DNA from: Massariosphaeria phaeospora
Taxonomy: Eukaryota > Ascomycota > Dothideomycetes > Pleosporales
Direction: 5' to 3'
Length of the DNA: 64,000 nucleotides
Assembly (NCBI GenBank): GCA_011032825.1
Contig: JAADJZ010000002.1
Location: forward strand, 1 to 64,000
This document shows, piece after piece, positions 11,548 to 22,152 of the stretch (position 1 is the first letter of the stretch; each line of letters starts with the position of its first letter). A model generated the notes under the pieces. It saw only the letters and a program-made list of their open reading frames with translations. It was not told the origin of the DNA and ran no database searches. Position numbers and translations under genes: made by a program.

Positions 11548-12240
11548 ATAACGTTATTTTTACTTTTAAGTACGTACTTAACACTTACGAGTAAATTGCG
11601 CAGCAATACAAAAACGTTAATTACAACTAAGCAAACTTGCTAGAAAAACTATTTAGCTATTAACTTACGCGCAGCGTAGCAAAAGCTTTAAAAGTACTAA
11701 AAAAACTAAATAACTTACTAGCGTACTACGCTGCTACAATACTACACTTAAATACAAAATTCTACTATTAAAACTTATAAGCAAATTAATCTAGCTAGAT
11801 TGCTTTATTAAATGCCGCTTTTTAGGCGCTATAAAGTAAGTACAAGCTAAAAAAAACTTTAGATTTATAACGCTTACGCAAGAAAGTTAAAGTATTAGAT
11901 ATACAAGCAAGCATTAATTTGCTTACAAATCTAGTGCAAAGCAAAGTAGTTGCTAATAGTAGTAACAAGTACAAGCTTTAAAAACAAAAGCTTTATTTTC
12001 TATTAAATTACTTTTATTTAATTAACTCGATTGCCTATTGAATAGGCATAAAGCAGCTTTCTTTTAACTTTAGCTAGCTAGCTATTAACGTACTATTAAT
12101 TCTAGTATCTAGCTATAAGTATAAGCGTATGTTTAGTAAAGTTAGCAATTTTCTAAAGCCAAAGCGTAGAGGTTTGTTGCTTTAATTACTTGTAGCAATT
12201 TACTATGTACGATGCTAGCTTAAAGCTAGCTTTAAAAATA
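11548..12240 (+). pseudogene. hAT-family transposase, C-terminal part, RIP-degenerated
   Basis: Continuation of the frame broken at 4364. Near 12040-12215 the translation gives a SFNLSQLAINVL segment, then YKYKRMFSKVSNFLKPKRRGL, then a segment like LLVAIYYVRC. This is the hAT C-terminal dimerisation block (family: 'S-x-ERxFS-x-A...RR-x-L-x-P-x-x-x-x-A-x-xC'). It gives independent support for the hAT assignment and for the gypsy insertion having split one gene. The end of the element and its 8-bp duplication were not found. Confidence 0.75.
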
Positions 12241-12961
12241 AAGCTACAACTTCGCTTACTAAAGAGGCAATCGATTAATTGTATAGTATATAAAACTAAA
12301 GTAATAGCGCCTAAGCAATTTTATACAAATCTAACTTCTTTTCTATCTACTAGCAATTTCTGCTATTTAAACTACAGTTTATTAATCTATTTGTAGTTTA
12401 TTAATTTAATTTCAATTAAGCTAAAAGTTGTTGATTAGTTAGTTAATTAATTCAATTTACTTCTTTTGAAAACACTAGTTAAATTAGGCTAGAAGCTTTG
12501 GCCTAACTAATTTAATTAATAGCAACTATGCTCTAGTAGATTTTAGAGCTAACATATAGCGCTTGAGTAAGCTACGTAAACTCGCTAGCTTAGTATATTA
12601 ACGATATATTGCTTGCGGCTACTTTAGTAGAGCGCTAGTAGCTGCTTAGTAAAAAGTATATAGAGTTGCTTTGCTCGCACTGTAGATAAACTTTATTGAA
12701 TTTATTATAGTTTTTATTTGGAACTTGCTATCTTAGGCGATTCTCTTTTATACTTTCTATAAAAACGTAGAATGCATAGTCCTTGCAACTTCAACTTCTT
12801 TTAAAGAAGTACAATATTAGCTATGAAATAGGTTTATATCAAAATAGTAAAGGTTAGCTTTAGTTCTCGTGTTTTTCTTTAATGTGCTATAAATTGCTAT
12901 AAGTATGTCTTTCGCTACTATCTACATCTTTTCTCTTGATTAACTAGCTGTTTTTATATAG
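12241..12961. other. AT-rich spacer between hAT remnant and gene island
   Basis: Degenerate AT-rich DNA. Only the stretch at about 12645-12746 is recognisable, as an LTR-like fragment annotated separately. Composition changes abruptly to GC-normal at about 12960-12990. Confidence 0.5.
12645..12746 (+). repeat. Partial/solo LTR related to gypsy-2
   Basis: It matches the 3' part of the gypsy-2 LTRs (16160-16446, 21866-22152). Shared blocks are AAAGTATATAGAG, CTGTAGATAAACTTTATTGAA and the terminal GCTATCTT.GGCGATT. The 5' part is too diverged for me to place, so it could be a solo LTR of a related subfamily starting near 12485, or a fragment. Confidence 0.5.
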
Positions 12962-13378
12962 TTATTCTATATCATCTAGGAGAATAAATAACTCTCTTCT
13001 CTTCTTCTGCTGCTCGGGCAAACGGGCGAGGCGGAGACGAATCTTGGATGCGGAGATAGATAGTATGGTCTTCGCCGTAGTGACGGACACTTCTTGAATA
13101 GCCCTATAGAGAATTTGTTGGAGGAGTCGATGTACTTGTCGATTCCAGGGCTGAAACTCGCTACATCTACGCAGGGAGGACGGGAAGATCACGGTCGTGT
13201 AAGGAGGGGCGGTCGGCGATAGGGGAAAGATAGAAGGGCAGAAGGATAGTTCTCCGTAGGGGTGGGCCGCTCCGGTACCTCGCTGATCGCTCAGAAGAAG
13301 TCGCTTCAAGATGCCAATGTCGATGTCAGAATCGAGTTCGCTTTCGGCGTCTGCGCGGGGAGCATGGGCAGAACCCAT
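12962..13378 (-). CDS. Hypothetical protein, possibly frameshifted gene
   Basis: A 138-residue ORF with normal composition in the GC-normal island. It has an acidic N-terminus (ESELDSDIDIG at about residues 12-22), a Pro/Thr-rich middle and a basic helical C-terminal third (RLARLPEQQKKRRE). I do not recognise the family. An overlapping ORF in another frame (13306-13503) starts MATKPNPPIKLP and ends inside this one. Together they look like one gene broken by a one-base shift near 13370-13380, because no plausible intron links them. The C-terminus ends right at the AT-rich border, so it may also be truncated. Confidence 0.45.
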   Translation of the reverse strand: MGSAHAPRADAESELDSDIDIGILKRLLLSDQRGTGAAHPYGELSFCPSIFPLSPTAPPYTTVIFPSSLRRCSEFQPWNRQVHRLLQQILYRAIQEVSVTTAKTILSISASKIRLRLARLPEQQKKRRELFILLDDIE

Positions 13379-13503
13379 TCTTGTAGGGGCGGTGGGGTGA
13401 CGGTAGATGTAACCTTGATAGGAATACGAATAGTATGTTTTTCTCCCATGGCCAGTGTGACGGAGGTTGGGAGCTTGATTGGAGGGTTAGGCTTCGTCGC
13501 CAT

Positions 13504-13724
13504 TGCTACTAATAGACTTTAGGAATGCGGAGCGCCGTTGGGAGGCTCTTAGCTCAAGCCTAGCAGATTCAATCCTGTATAAAGTACCCAAAAACAACAC
13601 GAAGTAAGGCTCATCCACTTAGTTAGCCATCGATTGAACCCACAAAAGTCTTAATAGAATGATTCTAGTCGTCCATCACCCATCACTCACCCTCCCCAAC
13701 ACCAAGCCTCAAAACTTTATCCCA
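13504..13724. other. Spacer in the gene island
   Basis: 221 bp of normal composition between the stop of the PD-(D/E)XK gene and the small ORF to its left, both on the minus strand. It presumably holds the terminator of the first and promoter of the second. A TATAAAGTA stretch occurs on the plus strand near 13578, the wrong orientation for the small ORF. Nothing else seen. Confidence 0.4.
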
Positions 13725-15379
13725 CTACTCCCTCATTTCCCCATCGATCCACGCCCGTAGCACCTTCAAGCTCCTCGCTAGCCGGTACGTCTGCGCCGTA
13801 TTCGCCGTGTTGCCTAGAGGAAGGGAATGGAAGATCTGAATATGCGAGGCAGGTTTGCGGATATGGGTATCCAAACTCGGCGTATTAGGAGGATTCGGAG
13901 AAGTGACGGAGACTCGCGCGAGGAAGAGCGACCACGGTTCGGACTGGATATCGAGAAGGGGAAACACGATTTGGGAGAGGAGGGGTGTGGGCTCGTGACT
14001 GGTGGCGGCCTCAATAGCTAGGGTTGGGGTCGGCTGCTGCGTTGAATTTTTGCCGCTTCCTCTACAACCTTGCCCTTCTGCTCTCCATTTGTTATTGTTT
14101 GCCTTCAACACAGCCATCTGGCGGATCAGCGCCTCAATTCGAGCCACCTGCGCCGCGACCCATACTCCCAACTGCACCTTCGCTTCTTCCACAGTCCGAC
14201 TCTCAGTCTTGGTCTCGATTGATACGGCGATCGGTCGGGTGTGCAGGCCCTCGTAGCTGACGTGGTTTATGGACTCGGAGGACGTGCTAATGAGGGATAA
14301 GACGGCATCGCGGGCAGGGCCCGAGAGCTCGGGGAACATCGCGTAGTCGACAATCTTGCCTGTGGTGAGACCAGGGGAGTGCGTGGGTCGGAATTCGGAG
14401 GTGATTCTTGCGGAGGTCCTACGCGTGGTGGGGGACTTAGTCAACGAGGATCAAGCAAGGGGATGCAGCAGCAGATTAGAATGAACTTACACGCTCCGAA
14501 ACCCAACAATGCCCTCATCGTTCCCTAGCGCCAGCTCGAAGACCTTAGTGTGCACCCGATTGTTCCACTCGCTCTCGTGATCCCGGTTCTCCGCGCAGCG
14601 ATGTGACAGCGCATTGATGGTCTGTATGACGTCCAGCTCAGTCAATAGCTCCTCTATGGGCCGGTTATCAGTATCATCTAACTGATGGGGCTTGATCCTC
14701 TCAATTCCAGCCTCAATCAACTGCGCCTTCAACCTTGCAGCGAACACAGGCCCGTCAGACACGTCTTCTAGTGCTTCTAAGAGCGCAAGCCCTCCATTCC
14801 CCAGTTGTAAGCGCCGTTTAGCCGCCGTGTTCGCCAGGTTTGTGTAGGCGACCCCACTGCCTACATCCCACAGAGATGTAACCTTCTTGGCGCCTGCTGA
14901 GCGGGTGGAGGATGCCTGCGATTGCGACTGCTGCGACTGTGTGCGCGATCGCGAAGGCGACCGGGTCTGAAACGCATCGCCACCAAGCTCGTCTGCGATC
15001 GCGACAAGACTTTTGGTGTACGAGAGCTTGGGGACAGGATGTGTGTAGTGGGAGTAGATGCGCGGTCGGGGCGTTGGCCCACCAAGTTCGTCTAGGGAGT
15101 CTTGGGAGTCTGGGTCTGGCGAGTACGCGTTGACGGGGAAGCAGCGCTTTCGAGGAACAGCGTGCGTGTGCGCTTCTTCTCGGTAGTCTTGGGTGCACCC
15201 AGGGAGGAGGCGGGTTTGTTGTAGTTGTTGGGCATCTCAGCGAGGGCGACACGGCGCGTCTTGCGCGGCTGCGGGCTTACCGGTAGGCTCTCGCAATGAT
15301 TTGGGCGCGCGCGCTTGCGGGAGGACAGCGGAGGAGATTTAATTTCGTGAACCCATGCGGCGACAGAAACGGGGTGCAT
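13725..15379 (-). CDS. Fungal PD-(D/E)XK nuclease-like domain protein
   Basis: I recognise the layout of the fungal PD-(D/E)XK-like family (PDDEXK_12 type). The N-terminal start MHPVSVAAWVHEI is followed by a disordered Ser/Arg-rich region. Next come a WNNRVHTKVFELAL block and GFRSV|TSARI split by an intron, then KIVDYAMF (catalytic Asp candidate), RPIAVSIETK (E-x-K) and QLGVWVAAQ. A conserved end runs YRLARSLKVLRAWI. Intron 14419-14490 is clear (GTAAGT donor, TTGACTAA branch, TAG acceptor). The N-terminal frame and the rest differ by one frame. Either a second intron (15116-15198, 83 nt, GTGCAC/CCAG) or a frameshift joins them. The two-intron model gives 1500 nt, 499 residues, in frame. Nuclease activity is inferred from the fold only. 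The gene sits alone between RIP-mutated blocks without obvious RIP damage. Confidence 0.75.
14419..14490 (-). other. Intron of the PD-(D/E)XK-like gene
   Basis: 72 nt. The minus strand reads GTAAGTTCATTC at the donor, a GTTGACTAAG branch-point-like motif near the 3' end, and CGCGTAG at the acceptor. Splicing joins GFRS-V to TSARI in frame, restoring a block conserved in this family. Confidence 0.85.
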
Positions 15380-15432
15380 TGAGGGCGCTGAGTGCAGAGA
15401 GCCGTAGAGACGCTGGATTAACGATACCAGTA
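15380..15432. other. Short upstream region of the PD-(D/E)XK-like gene
   Basis: Only 53 bp separate the ATG at 15379 from a TA dinucleotide and transposon-type end at 15433, so the gene's promoter lies inside or has been replaced by transposon sequence. No TATA box seen. Confidence 0.4.
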
Positions 15433-15796
15433 ACGTACCTCACCAAAACCACCACGTTATGGCGCAAAACAGCCCACTTTGGGCCTATATAGTATAAAGC
15501 AAGACGCGATATTATTCAGAGTCTACTTCTACTGTTTGCTTGCACGTGCGCGCGTTATGCCCAGTCTCTTTGCACCGTGTACACTGTCTTTAAGATAGTT
15601 CACCTACTTCAGCGCGCACCTGCGTCTTTAGCTTCTTCCTACCGTGTCCGTGCGCGTAACAGGCCACGTCGCGTAACGAGCTACGAACAACATGTTTACC
15701 ACTATAAAGATAAAGTTATTGTAACGCTATAATAGCTCTTTTAACAAGATTTTTTAGTGGAGAAACTCGTAATATGCTCGCAAACAATCTGCACTA
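15433..15796 (-). mobile_element. Pogo-type element end, partly un-mutated, interrupted on the right
   Basis: Begins TA|ACGTACCTC like the element at 23897. From about 15441 to 15655 it matches 23957-24155 base for base apart from many C-to-T and G-to-A differences, the RIPed state being in the 23.9-kb copy. Minus-strand translation gives a CX2C...H...C knuckle, CTRCKETGHNARTC (about 15537-15578), typical of the C-terminus of fungal pogo transposases. It lacks the two 17-bp repeats present at the other ends. AT content rises rightwards from about 15665, and a pogo element is inserted at the TA at 15795-15796. Confidence 0.65.
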
Positions 15797-16159
15797 ACGT
15801 AAACTACTAGTAACTCGGCTAAACTAGTAACCTAGCCAAAAAATACTAAAACTACGAATACTAACTTGCTTTTACTATGCTTACACCTACAAACGCGCAA
15901 TTACGTAAATACAAAAGCAAACTCTTTTTTACTTTTAAAGCTTTTAGAGCTAGCAAATTCTAAAGCTTCTACGTAGCTGCATAGTTTTTTACTATTAATT
16001 ACTATTAACTTGCTAAACGCAATAAAAGAATACTTTTTAGTTTAAAAACTACTTTTACTTTTTGTAAGCTTACGAGCACTAAAGAAAAAACAATTGTCTA
16101 ATACATTCTCAACTTTAACGCGCAAGAATTTGCGCTTTTTCTATTTAAAGTAGCTAATA

Positions 16160-16446
16160 TGTAATAGGCTAAAAGCTTAATCAAAAGCTTTAGTTGTAGA
16201 ATTTTAGTAGCTATTAACGCTGTACGTAACAGCTTTAACGATACTCAAAAAAGCTTTGCTAGCTTTTAGTTAACGAAAGCTTTGTAGTATTAAGTTTTTA
16301 CATAGCTTTTAAAAGCGCTTTGTAAGTGCTTTAAAAGCTAACTAACTATAAAGTATATAGAGCTTTTCTACTTGCGCTGTAGATAAACTTTATTAAATTT
16401 ATTACATTTTTTATCTAGAACCTGCTATCTTTGGCGATTTTTTTTA
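16160..16446 (+). repeat. 5' LTR of gypsy-2
   Basis: About 287 bp, starting TGTAATAGGCTAAAAGC and ending in the GCTATCTTTGGCGATTT region. Its partner 21866-22152 is the same length within one or two bases. Differences are largely transitions, plus a small indel near the 3' end. Confidence 0.85.
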
Positions 16447-18499
16447 TTTAAATTTAATTAATCTCTACGCAGTAAAAATCGTAAGATTTTTAAAAAGTAC
16501 AATACTTTTAGAAGTTAAAAGCAACTTCTAAAAAACTCTACGACGTAGCGAAAAAAGTTTTTAAAACTAAATTGCTACAATAAACGGCACTTAGAATAAG
16601 TATATTTAAATGCTAGTTGTAAAAGCTCGCAGGCTAAAAAGCGAAAGCTAAAGTAGCAAAGCAATTAAAATAGCTTTACAAAAGCTAATAAACAACAACA
16701 AACTTAATGTAAAAACTTAAGAGATTTGTTTTAATGTAGTAGAAGCTACATATACAAAAATATTTATTATAAAACTCGTAACAAAACTACTTAAAAAAGT
16801 TACTTATAATTAGCTACTAGTAGCAAAGCTAGTTTTCGCAAAACTTTCAAATTCTAAGCAGCTAGTTAATAACGAAAGTGCAAAAGTTTAGGCACTTATT
16901 AAAATACTACAAAATTAGGTTTAGATTCTTTAGAAAAAAAAAAGAGCTGCGTTAGCAATACTGCTAACTTTTTTTAGTATTCTAAAAGCTTCTACGCTAA
17001 TTACAAAGCGCAACAAAATACCTAACCTAGCTTAGTTTAATAAAACAAGATTAGACTATAGACAGTTTAAAGTCTAAGTAAAAAACAAAATGCTTAATAA
17101 CAAGAATTTAATTAAGAACTTATGCAACTATATCTACAACTGCTTAACAAAGCAAGTAGCTACTACTAAACTCGCTTAGTATTAGAAACACTATAACGAA
17201 ATAGCAAGAAAGTTTTAAAAGTACTTTAATAGGCACTACTAGAACTACATGCAAGCGCAAAAAGTGCTTAACTAACTTTTTGCTTTTAAGCAGAAGAAAA
17301 TGTTTTTTAAGAGTATAATAAAGAATTTATGCGCTTTGCGTACAACGCAAAAATAACAAGCAACGTAGCTACATTAAAAAACTAGTACAAAGCAAAGCTT
17401 TGCGCTAATCTATAGAACAAAATAGTTAGCGTTATTATTTCTCTAGCATAGCAACTCTAGGACTTAATAAAACGAGTTATTTAAATTAAGAAAAATCTAA
17501 ACTGCGCAAAAGCAAACAACTAGTAGCGAATAATACTAAATTAATTAATAAGCAATACAAAGGCTATAAACTAGAAGCTAATAGCTAAAGCTACTACCTA
17601 AGCAGTCCGCGCAGCTACTAACAATAAGAAAAAAAAGCAAGCTAAATAAGCAAACAACGTAGAAATAACAAAACAACAAAAAAATTACTTTTGCTTTTAA
17701 TATAGTTTAGCAACTTACATGTTTAATAAATGTAAGCTCGCAGCTCTAAAAAAGCTCGCTATAACTTAAAAAGCAACTTTTAAACTAGTTAAAACAACGG
17801 CAAAAGTTTAAAAAGTTTTTAAGTTTAAAAACTTAAAAAACTAAACACTTTTAATTAAAAGCGCGGTTAGAAGTAGTAAAAAAAAACATAGTTTCTTTAT
17901 TAAATAAGTTTCTTAAGTTTTGCTAGCAATAGCTAAATAAAAAACTACTTATAGTACATGCAATTATTAATCAATTTATTTTTGCTTTAGCAATGCTCGA
18001 CTTAGACTACACTACCTATAGTTTAGTTAGTAAAAAGTTTTGTAAAAAAAACTGTTTTTTACGTATTTTAATAAAAGAAAAGCTTGTAGTAGGTATTAGC
18101 AAATAAGTTGTTAAAGTTACAAAAGCTGCTTAGTTTACAATAAACTTAAACGAGTACGAACAAACAATTTAAGCGTACGTTATAACTAAAAATAACAAAT
18201 ACAATATTATTCTAAAGCGCTTATAAATAAATAGAAGCTAGGTAACGCTAGCTTTAGCAAAAGAATTAATTTTCATCTATTCAACCGAAACACGCGTGCG
18301 AAGCTAGAAAAGAAAAAAACTTAAACAAAAGCTCTAGCAAGCGTTTGCAGCTACGTTCAAAATAATAATGCAGTAGTTTAAGAAAAAAAACTTTAGCGTT
18401 AAAATCTTCGCTGCGTTTATAGCAAACATTTAGAAAGCTTTTTAAACTAAAGTAGTAGTTAACCTACGCTTAACGTTGCTTAACTAGATAAAAAATTAG

Positions 18500-21400
18500 T
18501 ATACAGCGTTTATATAGTTTAAAGCTAACAAATTATTTCTTTACCAAAGCATAATAAACTACGGCATTAAACTAATTAAAAAGAATAAAAAAAAAGTAGA
18601 GGTTTTATAGAGACTTTTGTATAACATATTTAAAAACAAACTATTAGTTTTGCAAAAGCAGCTTACTGCGCATTTAAATCGTAGGTTTATTAAAGTAAAT
18701 TGCTTTTAAGCCGAAGCGCTAGTGTTGTTTGCAAAAAAACTTAGTAAAAAGCTACGCTTTTGCGTAAACTATTAGGCGCTTAAAGCTATTACGAAAAAAA
18801 ACCAATACTCGCTGCTTTTAATTTACGAAACTCTAAATTAGATTAGCTAAGCTAAATAGTTTACTAAGCTAAACGTTATCTAGGCATTTTACAAAGTCTA
18901 AATTGCTAAAAAAAACAAGTAGAAAATAGCTTTCTGTACAAAATTTAGATAGTACGAATAAATAGCTTGCTTATTTAGCTTTGCTAACGCTTTAAGTACG
19001 TTCTAGCAATTTATTAACTATACTTTGCGTAATTACATTAACGTTAACGCTTTTGCATGCTTAGATAATGTACTTATTTACTTTAAAAGTTCTTAAAAAA
19101 ACTACTAGCAACGTGTTAAAAAAGTTGTTAACAAGTTAAAAAAAGCAAGATTACAACTTAATATTAAGAAATGCAAGTTTAAAGTAACTAAAACTAAATA
19201 CTTTAGTTTTATTATTAAAGTAGGCAAGAAAATTAGCATAGATCTAAAAAAATTCTACGCAATTTTTAAATAAAAGGCTTTAGCTTTAGTTAAAAAAGTC
19301 TAAAGCTTTGTTAGTTTTGCAAGCTTTTACTAGCAGTTTATTTGCGCTTTTTTGCAATTATTTTTCTACTAACAGAGTTAACAAAAAAAAGCGTTGAATT
19401 CTGTTACGAGCTTAAACAACAAGAAGCGTTTAACACGCTTAAAAAAAAGTTCATATCTAAGCTTTTATTAGCTTATTTTAACTTTAATTTAGAAACTACT
19501 ATTAAAGCAAACGCTTTAAAGATAGCTATTAAAAAAGCGCTTTTTTAAAAAGCAAAAAACAACTTGTAGCAAGCAGTAGCTTACTACTTTGCTAAAATGT
19601 TACTTGCAAAGTCTAACTACACTATTTACAACAAGAAATTATTAGTAGTAATTAAATGCATTACTAAATAAAAAGCAAAGCTTAAAGCAGTGCTAAAAAT
19701 TACAATTTACACTAATTACAAAAACTTTTTGTACTTTACTATAGCAAGGTTACTAACAAAGCAACATGTTTGCTAAGCAAATATTTTTTTTAAAAACAAC
19801 CTAGAGTTTGTGTACCGCTCTAAAGCAGCTAATAAAAAACCAAACGCTTTTTTACAAAAAGAGCAGAATTTTTTTTAAAACTAAAACAATGTTCGGCTGA
19901 AAAGCTATAAATTCTAACTTTTCAAACTAACTAGTGTGTTAAACGAGAATAATATTACAAAAAAAACTTTAAGCGTAATTCGCGCGTTCTTGCTCTATAG
20001 CACTCTAGTTTCAACGCTAAATAAACTCGCTAGTAAGCTTAATGCTTTTTACAAAGCAAATGTAGTAGAAGTTTTAAAGCAAAATATTTTTTTTTAGGTT
20101 AAAAGTGCAAGCTCTAAAGAGTAGAATACTGCAAGTTCTAAACAAAATACTGCTAAACAGAAAAGAAATGCTAGCACAAAAAACAATTCTAAGAATAATA
20201 CAAAAAAGCTATTTTTAGATAAACTTTAGAATAGAAAAGTTTAAAAAAACAATTTGTACTAGAAAGCTTTAGAAGCTGTAAAGAAAAGCTAAACTAAAAA
20301 AAGTACTTGTAAAAAGTTTCTTTTAAGCTTTTAATTAAAAGCGTTTTTAGCAAATTGCGCTGTTAAAAACAACGCACTTTTTTATTAAAAAAAGAATAAG
20401 TGCCGAAAACGTATTAACTGCGTACTAGATTAATTTTTAAAGCTTACAACCTACTTATTGCAAGCTAGCTAAGCAAAAAAAACACGTACAACATTTTAAA
20501 ACAATTTTTTTTTAGCTTAAAATAAGCTTAAACGTTTGATAATACATCGCAAACTACGACGCATGTAGCTGCGCGAAGCTATAGTAAAAACTAAAAAGTA
20601 AATTCTTACGCTCGCTACCTATTCTAGATAGAATTTAGAAAAAACTTTTTTTAGATTTTATTACTAACTTGCTAGAAAGCAACAAATGTACAAACCTACT
20701 AGTTATTACAAACTAATTACGCAAAAATGTAATTTTGATTTTTATAGCAAGAATTAATGCAACGTTTGTAGCAAAAGTATTTATTAAGAAAGTAGTAGTT
20801 TACTACTAGCTTTCTAACGCTATTGTTTCTAATTAGAAAGCACAATTTGTAAGTAAATTTTAGAAAACGCTTTGCAAAGAGCTTAGAATTGTAAAGCAGC
20901 TATTTATAGTTTTCTACTCAAAAACCAACAAAGCTACAGAAAAAGCAAATTTAATAATTAAAACTATTTTAAAACTGTTTGTAAACTAAGACTAGAAAAA
21001 CTAAGCGCAACTATGCTCTATTGTACAAATCGCAATTTAGAAACAAAAAGTAGTATTAACAAAAGTAAGCTCTTTCTTTCTCTAGCATAGTTACGAAATA
21101 GACTTAATTTAACTTTAAGTAGAGAAAAAAGCGGATACGCTTTACTAAGCAACTTTAAACTCTAAGCGAAGCGCAGCAAAAATAGCTAAAAAAATAAAAA
21201 AAGTTATTAACTTCGCGCAAGCTGCTATAGCAGAGGCCTAGTAGAAGCAAAAAAAATAAGCAAATTGATATAAAAAAAAAGCGCTTTTGCTTTGAGTAAA
21301 AAACAAAGTTTAGTTGTAGTATAGCAAACACATTTCTAATAAGCGCTTAAGTAAAAAACTTAACTAAAAAAATAGCAAGCATATAGTTTTAGAAGTTAAA

Positions 21401-21720
21401 TCTCTAAGTAATGTCGTTTTGAATACTCTACTAGAAATAAATCTAACATTTTTAATAGATAAACTAAAACTTGCGGCAAATAATTCGCTAGAGAGACAAA
21501 AGATTTTTAACTAAAAACTAGGCAGCATTATAAAAGAAAGCGAGCAAGAATAGTTTGTTAAACGCATTACAAGAAAACGCTAAAAAGTAGTTAGAAAAAA
21601 ATAGTAGCTTAAGTATTTTGTAAAATAAACTAGCTATAACTAGCTTACATAGAAACTAGCGCTAAAACTTAAAAACACAAAAGCTTTATTTACTTAGCAA
21701 GAAATTTTAGCTGCTTACTA
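18500..21720 (+). pseudogene. pol: Pol of gypsy-2 with C-terminal chromodomain-like segment
   Basis: Stop-containing translation in the order RT, RNase H, integrase, chromodomain. The best surviving segments are the RT palm (about 18855-19260), the 68-codon open frame 19342-19548 (FKWxxxQQEAFxTLKK-type thumb/connection; here ELKQQEAFNTLKKKF), and the chromodomain-like end. Inactive. Confidence 0.75.
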
Positions 21721-21865
21721 GAACGCTAATAGAAAATTGCTAAAAAACTTTTAAAACAACACGCTTTTAGAAAGAACGCTAGAACGAAAGCAAGCTTTTT
21801 AAAAATATCGCTAATAACGACATACAAAAAACTGCTTTTATTACAAGTTACAAAAAAAAGCTTAT

Positions 21866-22152
21866 GTAATAAGCTAGAAGCTTAATAAAAAGCTTTAGTT
21901 GTAGAACTTTAGTAGCTATTAACGCTGTACGTAACAGCTTTAACAATACCTAAAAAAGCTTCGCTAGCTTTTAGTTAACGAAAGCTTTGCGGTATTAGGT
22001 TTTTACATAGCTTTTAAAAGCAATTCGTAGATGCTTTAGAAGCTAACTAACTATAAAGTATATAAAGCTTTTCTACTTGCGCTGTAAATAAACTTTATTG
22101 AATTTATTACAATTTTTTTCTAGAAATTGCTATCTTTGGCGATTTCTTTTTA
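21866..22152 (+). repeat. 3' LTR of gypsy-2
   Basis: Starts TGTAATAAGCTAGAAGC and ends CGATTTCTTTTTA, where the final TA probably stands for a mutated CA. The TAATA duplication follows directly. Confidence 0.85.

Larger units (their letters stand above)
16160..22152 (+). mobile_element. Gypsy-2: chromodomain-type Ty3/gypsy retrotransposon, RIP-degenerated
   Basis: 5993 bp between LTRs 16160-16446 and 21866-22152. Exact 5-bp duplication TAATA at 16155-16159 and 22153-22157. Coding strand plus. RT starts FTKLNVI-AFYKV near 18855-18895, with a degraded YLDD at about 19052-19072 and an RT/RNase H boundary around 19340-19550. Near 21545-21720 the translation resembles a chromodomain (QLKYFVK-ASYN-LTWK, family: YLVKWxGYxxxxxTWEP). 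This puts it with the chromoviruses, which target heterochromatin. Inserted in pogo-A. Confidence 0.88.

Noticed and set aside
15116..15198. Treating the small ORFs at 14818-15252 and 14861-15085 as separate genes
   Set aside because: Out-of-frame readings of the PD-(D/E)XK-like gene; the correct frame continues through them to the clear intron at 14490.
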